From: an uncultured Eubacteriales bacterium
Lineage (GTDB): Bacteria > Bacillota > Clostridia > Lachnospirales > Lachnospiraceae
Direction of reading: 5' to 3'
Length of the DNA stretch: 32,464 bases
Assembly: GCA_900320615.1 (NCBI GenBank)
Contig: ONSX01000023.1
Coordinates: 1 to 32,464 of the forward strand
Shown piece after piece: positions 16,832 through 25,080 of the stretch. Numbering within the stretch: position 1 is the first letter of the stretch; every line of letters begins with the position of its first letter. Both the position numbers and the translations under genes were made by a program. A model generated the notes under the pieces. That model had not been told where the DNA came from. It was given only the letters and a program-made list of their open reading frames with translations, and did no database searches.

Positions 16832-18442
16832 TTAATTAAAATCTCTGTTTGCGGACTCCTCAGCGCCGATCTCACGCGCGGTATCGACAGCTTCTTCCTC
16901 GGCCGTAGCCTCCTCAGCCTCTTCGCCGGCCTCCTCCTCGTCCTCAGGGACCTTCGGGAGACGTCCGTAGAGCTCCGTCAGTTCATAGATGCTCTTTGCG
17001 AGCTCGCGGGACAGGAAATTCGGCTTCAGCCGCCACTGCCAGTTGCCGTCCCCGGCACCCGGGCAGTTCATGCGGGCTTCATTTCCCAGAACGAGATAAT
17101 CCTGAATCGGCACAATGCAGGTATCCGCGACAGAGCGGTACGCCTCGCGGATGAAATCCCAGGTGAAGCGGCCATAATCTGTATTGACTGAATTGATGTA
17201 GCAGCGCGCATAATCTCTGTCATGGTTGCTGATCGACTCGATCCAGCCGCGCGTCGTCATGTTGTCGTGCGTGCCCGTGTAGACGACACAGTTCCTCTCG
17301 TGCTTGTACGGGAGGTAGTCGCTGCTCTCGCTCTCGTCAAATGCAAACTGCAAGACCTTCATGCCCGGGAAGCCCGAATCAGCAAGCAGCTGGCGGACGG
17401 TCGGCGTGATATAGCCGAGATCCTCGGCGATAATCTCGACGTCGCCCAGTTCCTCCCGGATCTTGTTGAAGAGGTCCATACCCGGACCCGGCTCCCACGT
17501 GCCTTTCTCAGCCGTCTTATCCCCGTACGGGATCGCATAATACTCGTCAAAGCCGCGGAAGTGGTCGATGCGGATCACATCGTAGAACTCGTAGCAGCGG
17601 CCGATCCGCTGAACCCACCATTTGTAGTCCTTGTGCTTCATGTACGTCCAGTCGTAGATCGGATTGCCCCACAGCTGGCCGGTCGCCGAGAACGCGTCAG
17701 GCGGACAGCCTGCGACCTCAGTCGGCACATTCTCCTCGTCGAATTTGAACATCTCCGGATGCGCCCACGTGTCCGCGCTGTCAAACGCAACGTAGAACGG
17801 GATGTCACCGATAATCTTGATGCCGTTCTTCTCCGCGTACGCGTGAACCTTCTTCCACTGCTTCATGAACTCATACTGCTGGAAGCGGAAGAACTCGACT
17901 GTGTCGTTAATAATCTCGCTGATGATGGCGATCGCCTTGCGGTCGCGGTTTCTGTACTCGAGATCCCACTCGCTCCACGGCTTGCCGCCGTTCTGCTCCT
18001 TTAGCGCCATAAACAGGCAGTAATCCTCAAGCCAATAGCTGTTCTCCTTGAGAAATGCCTGGTAGTCGGCGTCCTTGTCCGCCGTCCCGCGGAAACGCTC
18101 GAACGCGGTCTTCAAGATCTTGAACCGTCCCTCGTACACGGCGCCGTAATCGACCTTCTCGATATTTCCGCCCCAGTAGATCGAGGATACCTCCTGCTCA
18201 GTCAGAAGACCGTCCTCAATCAGCCCGTCGAGACTGATGAAGTACGGATTTCCGGCAAATGTAGAAAAGCTCTGATAGGGCGAATTTCCGAAGCCTGTCG
18301 GCCCGAACGGGAGCACCTGCCAGTAACTCTGGCCGGCCTCCTTCAGAAAATCTATAAATTCAAATGCCTCCTTCGAAAAACTTCCGATCCCGAATCTGGA
18401 CGGAAGTGAAGAAATTGGAAGAAGTATGCCACTTTCTCTCAT
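16832..18442 (-). CDS. malQ: 4-alpha-glucanotransferase (amylomaltase) with acidic C-terminal tail
   Basis: GH77 enzyme that transfers glucan chains between maltodextrins. The chosen ATG at 18442 gives MRESGILLPISSLPS, the usual family N-terminus; the frame runs 15 codons further to a GTG without supporting similarity. The 536-residue protein shows GNSPYQSFSTFAGNP, the nucleophile region VIRIDHFRGFDEYY, the acid/base region EIIAEDLG and TGTHDNMT. The last ~40 residues (after YGRLPKVPEDEEE) are an acidic, low-complexity tail rich in Glu and Ala, beyond the normal ~500-residue length. A GH13 enzyme of the same pathway lies at 26272-28182. No clear promoter was found in the 169 bp upstream. Confidence 0.95.
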   Translation of the reverse strand: MRESGILLPISSLPSRFGIGSFSKEAFEFIDFLKEAGQSYWQVLPFGPTGFGNSPYQSFSTFAGNPYFISLDGLIEDGLLTEQEVSSIYWGGNIEKVDYGAVYEGRFKILKTAFERFRGTADKDADYQAFLKENSYWLEDYCLFMALKEQNGGKPWSEWDLEYRNRDRKAIAIISEIINDTVEFFRFQQYEFMKQWKKVHAYAEKNGIKIIGDIPFYVAFDSADTWAHPEMFKFDEENVPTEVAGCPPDAFSATGQLWGNPIYDWTYMKHKDYKWWVQRIGRCYEFYDVIRIDHFRGFDEYYAIPYGDKTAEKGTWEPGPGMDLFNKIREELGDVEIIAEDLGYITPTVRQLLADSGFPGMKVLQFAFDESESSDYLPYKHERNCVVYTGTHDNMTTRGWIESISNHDRDYARCYINSVNTDYGRFTWDFIREAYRSVADTCIVPIQDYLVLGNEARMNCPGAGDGNWQWRLKPNFLSRELAKSIYELTELYGRLPKVPEDEEEAGEEAEEATAEEEAVDTAREIGAEESANRDFN

Positions 18443-18611
18443 ACGTTTGCTCTGCCCCCTGAAATCAAAATAAACAACGTCCCGCACCTACCGCGCGGAA
18501 CGCCTTCCGAACCGAAACTCCGCCCCGGAAGAGAGCCCCCGGACGTCATGATCCGGCAGCCGCTCCGCGGCAGCTCAGGTTCGGAGCCATATACAGATAT
18601 ATTTTACCACG

Positions 18612-18657
18612 AAAAAAAATAAAAGAGAAGCACATACGAGTGATATGCGCCTCTCTT
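18612..18657 (-). terminator. Intrinsic terminator of lon
   Basis: Minus strand AAGAGAGGCGCATA / TATGTGCTTCTCTT pair over 14 positions (two G-U pairs) around a TCACTCG loop and are followed by TTATTTTTTTT. It begins 15 bases after the lon stop codon. This is the best canonical terminator in the GC-rich part of the window. Confidence 0.88.
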
Positions 18658-18672
18658 GAAAATCTCTTATGC

Positions 18673-21195
18673 TCAGGACTTCTCGCATTCCTTCTTTTCA
18701 TCCCTGTGCTCTTCCTTGTGGAAGGGGTGCTTCTCTCTTGCCGGAAGCTTCATGCCGAGCGCCTCGCGAACCACATCCTTCACGGTCGCGACCGGTACAA
18801 TCTCGAGCTGAGACTTCGTCTCCTCCGGGACGTCCTCAAGGTCACGGACATTGTCCTTCGGAATCAGAACTTTCCTGATTCCCGCGCGCGTCGCCGCCAT
18901 CAGCTTCTCCGGAAGTCCTCCGATCGGGAGCACAGCCCCGCGCAGGGAAATCTCGCCGGTCATCGCCAGATATGGGCTGACAGGAATGCCTGTGACGAGC
19001 GATGTGACCGCCGTGAACATCGTGATGCCCGCACTCGGCCCGTCTTTCGGGACAGCTCCCTCCGGGATGTGGATATGAATATCGCGCTCCGCGAAATTCA
19101 GATCCTCATCGATGAAAGTGCTCTTCACAAGGCTGACCGCTGTCTCCGCGGACTCCTTCATGACATCGCCGATCTGGCCCGTCAGTCGAATCTGGCCGGT
19201 TCCCTTCATGGCGACGGACTCAATAAACAGGATCTCACCGCCGGCCTGCGTCCAGGCAAGGCCCGTGACAACTCCCGGCGGATTATTCTTCAGCACGCGG
19301 TCATGGAAGACCTTCTTTCTCCCGAGAAAGGTCTCAAGGTTGTTCTCTCGGACGACGATCGGACGGGTGGCGGGTGCCTTCAGCTCTCCGCTGTCTTTCC
19401 CGCTCTTATCCGGAGAATTCTCCCCGCCGGTTTCTGCGGTTCCCTCCGCGGGCGCCGCAGTGGCATTCTTCTTCTCCGAAATCTCCGCAGGGGTTTCTTC
19501 TCCCTCGACGAGCATGACGGCCGCCTTCCGGCACACCGTGAGCAACTGTTTCTTCAGGCCGCGAACGCCAGCCTCCATCGTGTAATCACTGATAATCTTC
19601 CGGAGCGCGCCGTCCGTAAAACGAAGATCCTTCCTCGTGAGGCCGGTCTCCTCGAGCGCCTGCGGAACGAGGTGCTCCTTCGCGATATGAAAATGCTCTG
19701 TCGGCGTATAGCCCGGCAGCTCGATAATCTCCATGCGGTCGAGCAGCGGCTGCGGGATTGTGTCCCACGTGTTCGCCGTGCAGATGAAGAAAACATGGGA
19801 GAGGTCATACGGGAGATCGACGTAGTGATCCTCGAACGTCGTATTCTGCTCGGGATCAAGAACCTCGAGCAAGGCCGCCGACGGATCGCCGTCGAAACTC
19901 GTCTTGATCTTGTCGACCTCATCGAGCACCATGACCGGGTTCATGGACCCGCACCGCTTGATGCCGGTCATGATTCTGCCTGCCATCGCGCCGATATACG
20001 TTCTTCTGTGGCCGCGGATCTCCGCTTCGTCACGAATGCCGCCGAGAGAAATGCGGACATATTTCCGGCCGAGCGCCTCAGCGACAGACCTGCCCATCGA
20101 TGTCTTGCCCGTGCCCGGCGCACCGACGAGAAGAAGGATCGTGCCCTTTGCGTTTCCGCGCTGACCCTCCTTCTCAGCCTTCTCTTCGCCAAGCGCCATG
20201 ACCGCGAGGTGCTGGAGAATCCGGTCCTTGACCTTGTCGAGGCCGTAGTGGTCTCTGTCCATGATTCTTCTCGCCTTCTTCAAGTCAATCTTCTCCGTCG
20301 GATCCGGCTGCCATTTTAATGCCGTCACAAAATCAAGATAGTCGTAGAGAGAGTTATACTCCGGTCCGTTCGACGGCTCCTGGTTGAACCTCCGGAGAAC
20401 CCGCTCGACCTCCTTCCGGATATTGTCGGGCATGCCTGCTCTCTCGATTCTCTTTTCAAATGAATTTTCATCCTGCGTCTTGTCAGGCTCGATCTCCTCC
20501 AGCTGCTTCTCGAGCAGCGCGATCTGCTTGTGAATGGCCGCCTTCTTGTAAGAGATTCCCTCCGGGTCATCGGCATTTGCCAGATCGACCTGCATATCGA
20601 TCGTTCCCTTGAAGCGCATCAGCGCCTCGTGAACCAGAAGCCCGCGCTCCTTGTAGGAGTTGGTCGCAAGCAGCGCATACTTCTCCTCCGGCGTCATGTC
20701 GAAGAACTGGCAGAACACGGCCGCGTACTCATTGACCGACTTGATACTCTTCAGGTATTCGATCGCGTATCCGCCGCCGCGAATCTGGGAGGCGACCTCC
20801 GTCGTGACCGTGCGGAGATTGTCGAGAAGCTTTTTCTCGCCCTCGTAGGTGATATCGACGACCTCATCGACCGGCTCCCACTCGCAGGTGATCACATCAC
20901 CCGTGAGGTCAAGAGACGTGACCTTCGCCTTCTCCTTCGTCTGCGCGTGAAGAATAATCCCGGCCGGCCCCTCCGTCACTTCCATCACGTCGGCGTAGAC
21001 GCCGATCGGATAAAAGTCGGACTCCTTCATGTTTTCTCTTGCCACTTCCTGCTTCATGGGAAGAAGGATGGCCTTGCCGCCGTCCTCCCTGGCCCGCGCC
21101 TTCTCTTCGTCGCTCAGGCCATCAATATTCAATCTGTACTCAACATCCGGAAGCAATACGGTGTTGTACAGGGCAATTACCAGCGTAGAACTCAT
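18673..21195 (-). CDS. lon: ATP-dependent protease La (Lon)
   Basis: Cytoplasmic AAA+ serine protease that degrades misfolded and regulatory proteins. The 840-residue protein has an N-terminal substrate-binding domain, Walker A GAPGTGKTS (358-366), Walker B VMVLDEVDK, and the Ser-Lys dyad: S721 in KDGPSAGI and K764 in GGLPEKLM. Two low-complexity regions are unusual: an Ala/Glu/Ser/Pro-rich linker at about 562-610 between the AAA+ and protease domains, and a charged His/Lys/Glu tail (about the last 25 residues). The start is supported by GGAGG. The gene is monocistronic, with promoter, CIRCE operator and terminator all visible. Confidence 0.96.
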   Translation of the reverse strand: MSSTLVIALYNTVLLPDVEYRLNIDGLSDEEKARAREDGGKAILLPMKQEVARENMKESDFYPIGVYADVMEVTEGPAGIILHAQTKEKAKVTSLDLTGDVITCEWEPVDEVVDITYEGEKKLLDNLRTVTTEVASQIRGGGYAIEYLKSIKSVNEYAAVFCQFFDMTPEEKYALLATNSYKERGLLVHEALMRFKGTIDMQVDLANADDPEGISYKKAAIHKQIALLEKQLEEIEPDKTQDENSFEKRIERAGMPDNIRKEVERVLRRFNQEPSNGPEYNSLYDYLDFVTALKWQPDPTEKIDLKKARRIMDRDHYGLDKVKDRILQHLAVMALGEEKAEKEGQRGNAKGTILLLVGAPGTGKTSMGRSVAEALGRKYVRISLGGIRDEAEIRGHRRTYIGAMAGRIMTGIKRCGSMNPVMVLDEVDKIKTSFDGDPSAALLEVLDPEQNTTFEDHYVDLPYDLSHVFFICTANTWDTIPQPLLDRMEIIELPGYTPTEHFHIAKEHLVPQALEETGLTRKDLRFTDGALRKIISDYTMEAGVRGLKKQLLTVCRKAAVMLVEGEETPAEISEKKNATAAPAEGTAETGGENSPDKSGKDSGELKAPATRPIVVRENNLETFLGRKKVFHDRVLKNNPPGVVTGLAWTQAGGEILFIESVAMKGTGQIRLTGQIGDVMKESAETAVSLVKSTFIDEDLNFAERDIHIHIPEGAVPKDGPSAGITMFTAVTSLVTGIPVSPYLAMTGEISLRGAVLPIGGLPEKLMAATRAGIRKVLIPKDNVRDLEDVPEETKSQLEIVPVATVKDVVREALGMKLPAREKHPFHKEEHRDEKKECEKS

Positions 21196-21255
21196 CTATA
21201 AGCCTCCATCCGGCGGACCAGCAGCCTGACGCTGTCTGGATCCGCCCCGGGTTTA

Positions 21256-21282
21256 TTGGCACTCATAAGCATTGAGTGCTAA
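21256..21282 (-). promoter_or_regulatory. CIRCE operator (HrcA site) upstream of lon
   Basis: Plus strand TTGGCACTC-N9-GAGTGCTAA; the consensus is TTAGCACTC-N9-GAGTGCTAA, so it has a single mismatch and the exact 9-bp spacing. It lies just downstream of the predicted transcription start of lon. CIRCE is the binding site of the heat-shock repressor HrcA, normally in front of groESL and hrcA-grpE-dnaK. Here lon appears to join that regulon. Confidence 0.92.
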
Positions 21283-21294
21283 TCTATGGATGAA

Positions 21295-21322
21295 ATCATA
21301 CCATATTTGTGCATTTTGTCAA
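21295..21322 (-). promoter_or_regulatory. Sigma-A promoter of lon
   Basis: Minus strand TTGACA (21322-21317), 16-bp spacer, TATGAT (21300-21295). The -35 is a perfect match. The predicted start near 21288 places the CIRCE element immediately downstream, the usual geometry for HrcA repression. Confidence 0.85.
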
Positions 21323-21346
21323 GCTGTCAGCGCAAATAGCTGCCGT

Positions 21347-23353
21347 TTATCTGACGCCGTTCCAACCGATGCCTTCAAGCCGCCAGCCAAGCGTTACAAG
21401 CCATTCACTTTCCTTCGCAGAGGTCGTGTAGTGATGTGCGCCTGCCCCCGTGCAGTTCGGATTATAGAGGCGATAGACCGGGACGCCGGAGCTGTCTGCG
21501 CTCTGCCAGCCGACGCCTTCATACCGCCAGCCCTTCGTTTTAAGCCAGTCTCGTTCCTCCGCAGATGTCGTGTAGTGGTGGTCACCCGCATTCGGATTAT
21601 ACATCCGGTAGACAGGCCGCCCTCCGCTCTTCGGGGCCTTCCAGCCGATGCCCTCATACCGCCATCCAAGCGTCTCGAGATGGTTCCGCTCCTCCGGACT
21701 GCCCGTATAGAAATGCTCGCCACTGTTTGGATTATAGAGCCGGTACATATCGACGCTCTGCACGGTTTCCGGAGCTGTATTATCTGCGTTGGCGTAGGCC
21801 TTGATGCAGTTATTGCCGAGCATATTGACGTAGTTCATGCCCATGTATGTCTCGTCGTACTGCTCCGAGTAGTTATCCAGCCATGTCATGCCGCCGTCCG
21901 CGCTCCGGTAGGACTCCCCCGCCGCATCGGTGATCGTGCGGGCAAGCGTCGTACTGAGTGTGCTGTTGCCGAACATGTCGAGCCGGCTCTTCTGCTCACA
22001 GAAGTCGATGAGATTTCCGCTGCTGTCCCTGACAGTCGCAATGATCGAGAAATTTTCTCCCGCGCGCACGGAGACTTTCTGCCCGAGAGGGATCGTGTAG
22101 AAACCCATATAAGTCTCACTTCCCGATACGACCGCTGCCTCGGTTCCCGACATCGGACTTCCCGCTGTGACGCCGGTCCGCACCGAGACCGTGTAGCTGC
22201 CACCAGCCGGGACATAGATACCGACGCGGTCAAGCTTCTCATTTTCCGAGGCAGTGAAGATGTTCGCAGCCATAAAACCAGGAACTGTCGTCCCGTATCC
22301 AAGGCCGTCGTAAGAGTGCAGAATCGTGTCCTCGTGCGTCCCGTCACTCTCCTTCTCATAGTGAAGCGCATATACATTGCAGAGAGACGCATCGTAATAA
22401 GAAATCCAGTCGAGACCGCCCTCCCCGCGCCCTGTGCCGTAGGAATTCATCAGAAGAAATGCGCCCGGTCTGGAGGCTCCCGTCACCTTCGAGTCGTCCC
22501 AGCCGATAATCGCCTCCTCATGGTTCGGCACCGCGTACCGTGATGTAAAATAAGAAGACGTATCGGCTGAATAAGATGTATTGGAGAGATCCGCAATGAG
22601 TGAACCGGTCGATACAATCTCCTCCTTCATCTCCTCAATCAGTGCCGCAAGGCTCCCCGAATCGCCCGCGTACTCTGTCCCGGAATCCGGCGAATACACA
22701 TACGGATTCTTCAGCTGCTCGTAACCGGTGAGATGCGTGAGGGAAGACGTGAGGTCATCCGTCCCGAGGGTCAGCGAACTTGTCGTCTCGTAGACAGATG
22801 ACGAGGCGAGGCCGTACCAGCGGAGAAGCGTAGAGAGTGAGACGAGCGCATTTCCGCCAAGTGAGTACCAGGTCTTCCCGGCCATTCCGACCGTCCAGGT
22901 CTCATCGCCCCCGTGATAGGCCGCGTAGCCGAGATGACCCGGGGAATACAGGTTGGAAGTGTCTGTAATCATTCCGTCAAGCAGGCGGTTTGTCTCTGAG
23001 GAATCAATCGCCGCATATGTCCAGCACAGGTCAAGTTCCCTCTGGGAAATGACCTGCGGAATCTGTGCCGGGCGGTACGAGGACGCAAGCGTCTGATCAG
23101 CCGTGATCGCGGCATAGGCATCGGCCTCATACTGCTCTTCCGAGACCGCGCCGACAAGGCCATCCGTGTCTGCGGACGACAGAGGCTGGTCAAGGAGAGC
23201 CTCATTTCCCGAATAGTTAATGAGGCCGCCCTCGCTCTCGCCATATTCAATATGGGTCATTTCGGCCGACGTATCGTCCGCATATGCCGGATATACGGTA
23301 AGCCCTGCCACAGCGAGTGCCGTGAGCACCATACTGATCCATTTGCTTTTCAT
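21347..23353 (-). CDS. Secreted papain-like (C1 family) protein with three C-terminal DUF5648-like repeats
   Basis: Exported protein of 668 residues with a signal peptide (hydrophobic core about 7-22, likely cleavage after AYA near residue 25). The peptidase part keeps Q104, C110-W111 (QRELDLCW), H278 (NHEEAIIGWDD) and N303 (LLMNSYGTGRGEGGLDWISYYD), the oxyanion Gln, Cys, His and Asn of papain-like enzymes, though the usual Gly-rich run before the Cys is missing. A beta-rich region (about 355-450) resembles the lectin-like domain often attached. Three ~40-residue repeats follow at about 535-573, 580-617 and 625-664, each with Y-R-x-Y-N-P-N and GWRYEGIGW-like motifs; these match the DUF5648 type found in surface-associated Firmicutes proteins. 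Likely acts outside the cell on protein or cell wall; target unknown. Confidence 0.85.
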   Translation of the reverse strand: MKSKWISMVLTALAVAGLTVYPAYADDTSAEMTHIEYGESEGGLINYSGNEALLDQPLSSADTDGLVGAVSEEQYEADAYAAITADQTLASSYRPAQIPQVISQRELDLCWTYAAIDSSETNRLLDGMITDTSNLYSPGHLGYAAYHGGDETWTVGMAGKTWYSLGGNALVSLSTLLRWYGLASSSVYETTSSLTLGTDDLTSSLTHLTGYEQLKNPYVYSPDSGTEYAGDSGSLAALIEEMKEEIVSTGSLIADLSNTSYSADTSSYFTSRYAVPNHEEAIIGWDDSKVTGASRPGAFLLMNSYGTGRGEGGLDWISYYDASLCNVYALHYEKESDGTHEDTILHSYDGLGYGTTVPGFMAANIFTASENEKLDRVGIYVPAGGSYTVSVRTGVTAGSPMSGTEAAVVSGSETYMGFYTIPLGQKVSVRAGENFSIIATVRDSSGNLIDFCEQKSRLDMFGNSTLSTTLARTITDAAGESYRSADGGMTWLDNYSEQYDETYMGMNYVNMLGNNCIKAYANADNTAPETVQSVDMYRLYNPNSGEHFYTGSPEERNHLETLGWRYEGIGWKAPKSGGRPVYRMYNPNAGDHHYTTSAEERDWLKTKGWRYEGVGWQSADSSGVPVYRLYNPNCTGAGAHHYTTSAKESEWLVTLGWRLEGIGWNGVR

Positions 23354-23490
23354 GTATTTTCCTCCACCTTTCTCGCGCGGCCCTGAATAGGAAGACGGCT
23401 CTTTCTCTGCGGGAATGATCTGCCATTCTCTCTATCAGCCAGGGGCCCGCTTGCGTATCTCTTCACTTGTCATTCTGCCCATCTGTTCTT

Positions 23491-23508
23491 TGGTATGCAG
23501 CTATACCA
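23491..23508 (-). promoter_or_regulatory. Short inverted repeat upstream of the papain-like gene
   Basis: TGGTAT-GCAGCT-ATACCA, a 6-bp inverted repeat around AGCT, lies between the MATE gene stop and the papain-like gene, about 140 bp before its ATG. It could be an operator or a weak hairpin; nothing else in 23354-23524 could be assigned. Confidence 0.3.
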
Positions 23509-23524
23509 CCGCTCCCTGCCACTG

Positions 23525-24865
23525 TCAGTCCGCAGAATCCTGTGACCTCCGTCTCAGTCTTCTTATGAGAAACGGTGCCTCAAATGCCGTCATCGCAATC
23601 CATCCGAATGTATAAGACCACGGGACCGCGAGAAATCCCATATGCCAGAAAAGAATCATCGGGACCTCGCTCGCGACACGGACACCCATATTGATGAGGC
23701 TTGAGTAGAGCGTGACCTTGAGGTCCCCCGTTCCGCGGAAATATCCCTGAATTCCGTTCGTAACCGCGGGCAGGGGATACATGCATGCGATGAGCCTGAG
23801 ATACCTCGTTCCCTCGCGCAGCACCTCGGAATCTGTCGAGAAGAGGTGCATCAGCGGTCCCGCTGCAAAGTACGTGATAAAGCCGATTGCCACGCCGTAG
23901 ACAAGCTCGATGTACATGCCAAGATAGAACGCACTGCGGACGCGCTCTTCATTTCCTGCCCCCTCGTTCTGCGCCATGACCGATGTCATCGCGTGGGCGA
24001 TGTTCTGCTGCGGAATCGTCGCGAAGTCATCGAAGCGGTTCGTCGCGTTAAAAGCCGCCGTCGCATCGACACCGAGCGTATTGACGATCGTCTGCGTGCC
24101 GAGTTTTCCGAGCTGGACCGTACTCTGCTGCATCGCACTGACAAAACCGTACGACACAGTCTTCCGAAGAAGCGACGGGTCAAAGACGAGCCATTCCCTC
24201 CCGAGCCTGAGCTCTGGAATCCGCGCGCGGATGTAGAGGAGACAGGCGGCTGCACTTAATGCCTCGCATAGAACTGTGCTCACCGCAGCGCCTCCGATAC
24301 CCATGTCAAGGGCAACGACAAAGAAGAGATCGCCTGCGATATTGAGTCCCGCGCTCATGCTGAGAAAAATGAGCGGCGACGCGCTGTCGCCCATTGCGCG
24401 CAGCATGCTCGCGAGATAGTTATACACAAAGCTGAACACAAGCCCCAGGAGAATGATCCGCAGGTAGGTCGTGCCCTCCGCGAGGATGGAATGCCCGACC
24501 TGGAGCAGAACAAGGAGCGGCCGCGCGAAGATCATCATAAGTACCGCAACCCCCACGGAAAATGCACAGCCCGCGAGCATGCCCGTGCTGACCTGCCGCC
24601 TGAGTTCATCCGTCTTCCGCGCGCCGTAGAGCGTGCCGACAAGGATACCCGCGCCAAGACAGATACCATTGGTAAAAAGCAGCACAAGTGTCACAAGCGG
24701 ATTTGTCGTGCCGACCGCCGCGAGGGCCGTCTTGCCGACAAAACGCCCGACAATCATACTGTCAGCAGCGTTGTAAGTAAGCTGAAGGAGCGTTCCCAGG
24801 ACCAGAGGAATCGTGAAGAAAATCAGTTCCTTAAGGAGCGGTCCTCGTGTCATATCTTTCGTCAT
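23525..24865 (-). CDS. MATE family efflux transporter
   Basis: Integral membrane protein of 446 residues with about twelve hydrophobic segments, the standard MATE length. The N-terminal pattern (LIFFTIPLVLGTLLQLTYNA followed by ADSMIVGRFVG) and the repeated half around residue 230-260 (SAMQQSTVQLGKLGTQTIVN) are typical of the NorM/DinF-like group that exports cationic drugs or metabolites in exchange for H+ or Na+. The substrate cannot be inferred. The first ATG has no SD and lies exactly where transcription would start from the extended -10 at 24872-24880, so the mRNA may be leaderless; the second ATG (codon 5) has only a weak purine run. Confidence 0.92.
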   Translation of the reverse strand: MTKDMTRGPLLKELIFFTIPLVLGTLLQLTYNAADSMIVGRFVGKTALAAVGTTNPLVTLVLLFTNGICLGAGILVGTLYGARKTDELRRQVSTGMLAGCAFSVGVAVLMMIFARPLLVLLQVGHSILAEGTTYLRIILLGLVFSFVYNYLASMLRAMGDSASPLIFLSMSAGLNIAGDLFFVVALDMGIGGAAVSTVLCEALSAAACLLYIRARIPELRLGREWLVFDPSLLRKTVSYGFVSAMQQSTVQLGKLGTQTIVNTLGVDATAAFNATNRFDDFATIPQQNIAHAMTSVMAQNEGAGNEERVRSAFYLGMYIELVYGVAIGFITYFAAGPLMHLFSTDSEVLREGTRYLRLIACMYPLPAVTNGIQGYFRGTGDLKVTLYSSLINMGVRVASEVPMILFWHMGFLAVPWSYTFGWIAMTAFEAPFLIRRLRRRSQDSAD

Positions 24866-24871
24866 GCCATC

Positions 24872-24880
24872 ATTCTACCA
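24872..24880 (-). promoter_or_regulatory. Extended -10 promoter of the MATE gene
   Basis: Minus strand TGGTAGAAT is a good extended -10. No convincing -35 was found. The expected start, seven bases further, coincides with the A of the annotated ATG at 24865. Confidence 0.5.
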
Positions 24881-25008
24881 TAAAGATACCCGTTCAGCAC
24901 CTCCGGACTCAAAACACTTCGCGCTCCACGGAGAATCGAAAAAGATTCCGGACGAGCAAGAACCTCCTTCCTCCATTCTCCGCGAGGTGCAGAATCCTTA
25001 CCATAAAG

Positions 25009-25037
25009 TTTCCAGAACCGGAAATACGCGTTACAAT
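25009..25037 (+). promoter_or_regulatory. Putative promoter of the aminotransferase gene
   Basis: TTTCCA (25009-25014) and TACAAT (25032-25037) with a 17-bp spacer. Start would be near 25044, about 37 bases before the chosen ATG. The promoter diverges from the MATE promoter within the same 190-bp intergenic stretch. Confidence 0.5.
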
Positions 25038-25080
25038 ATAAAAAACAGCGTGTGATATGCAAAGAAAGAAGGGCATCAGC

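Noticed and set aside
18640-20319. 559-codon plus-strand frame opposite lon
   Set aside because: Mirror frame of lon with no recognisable domain; lon itself has promoter, RBS, catalytic motifs and terminator.
21272-22543. 423-codon plus-strand frame opposite the papain-like gene
   Set aside because: Its internal repeats (FIPPALRFKPV-like) are the complement of the three DUF5648-like repeats, not an independent protein.
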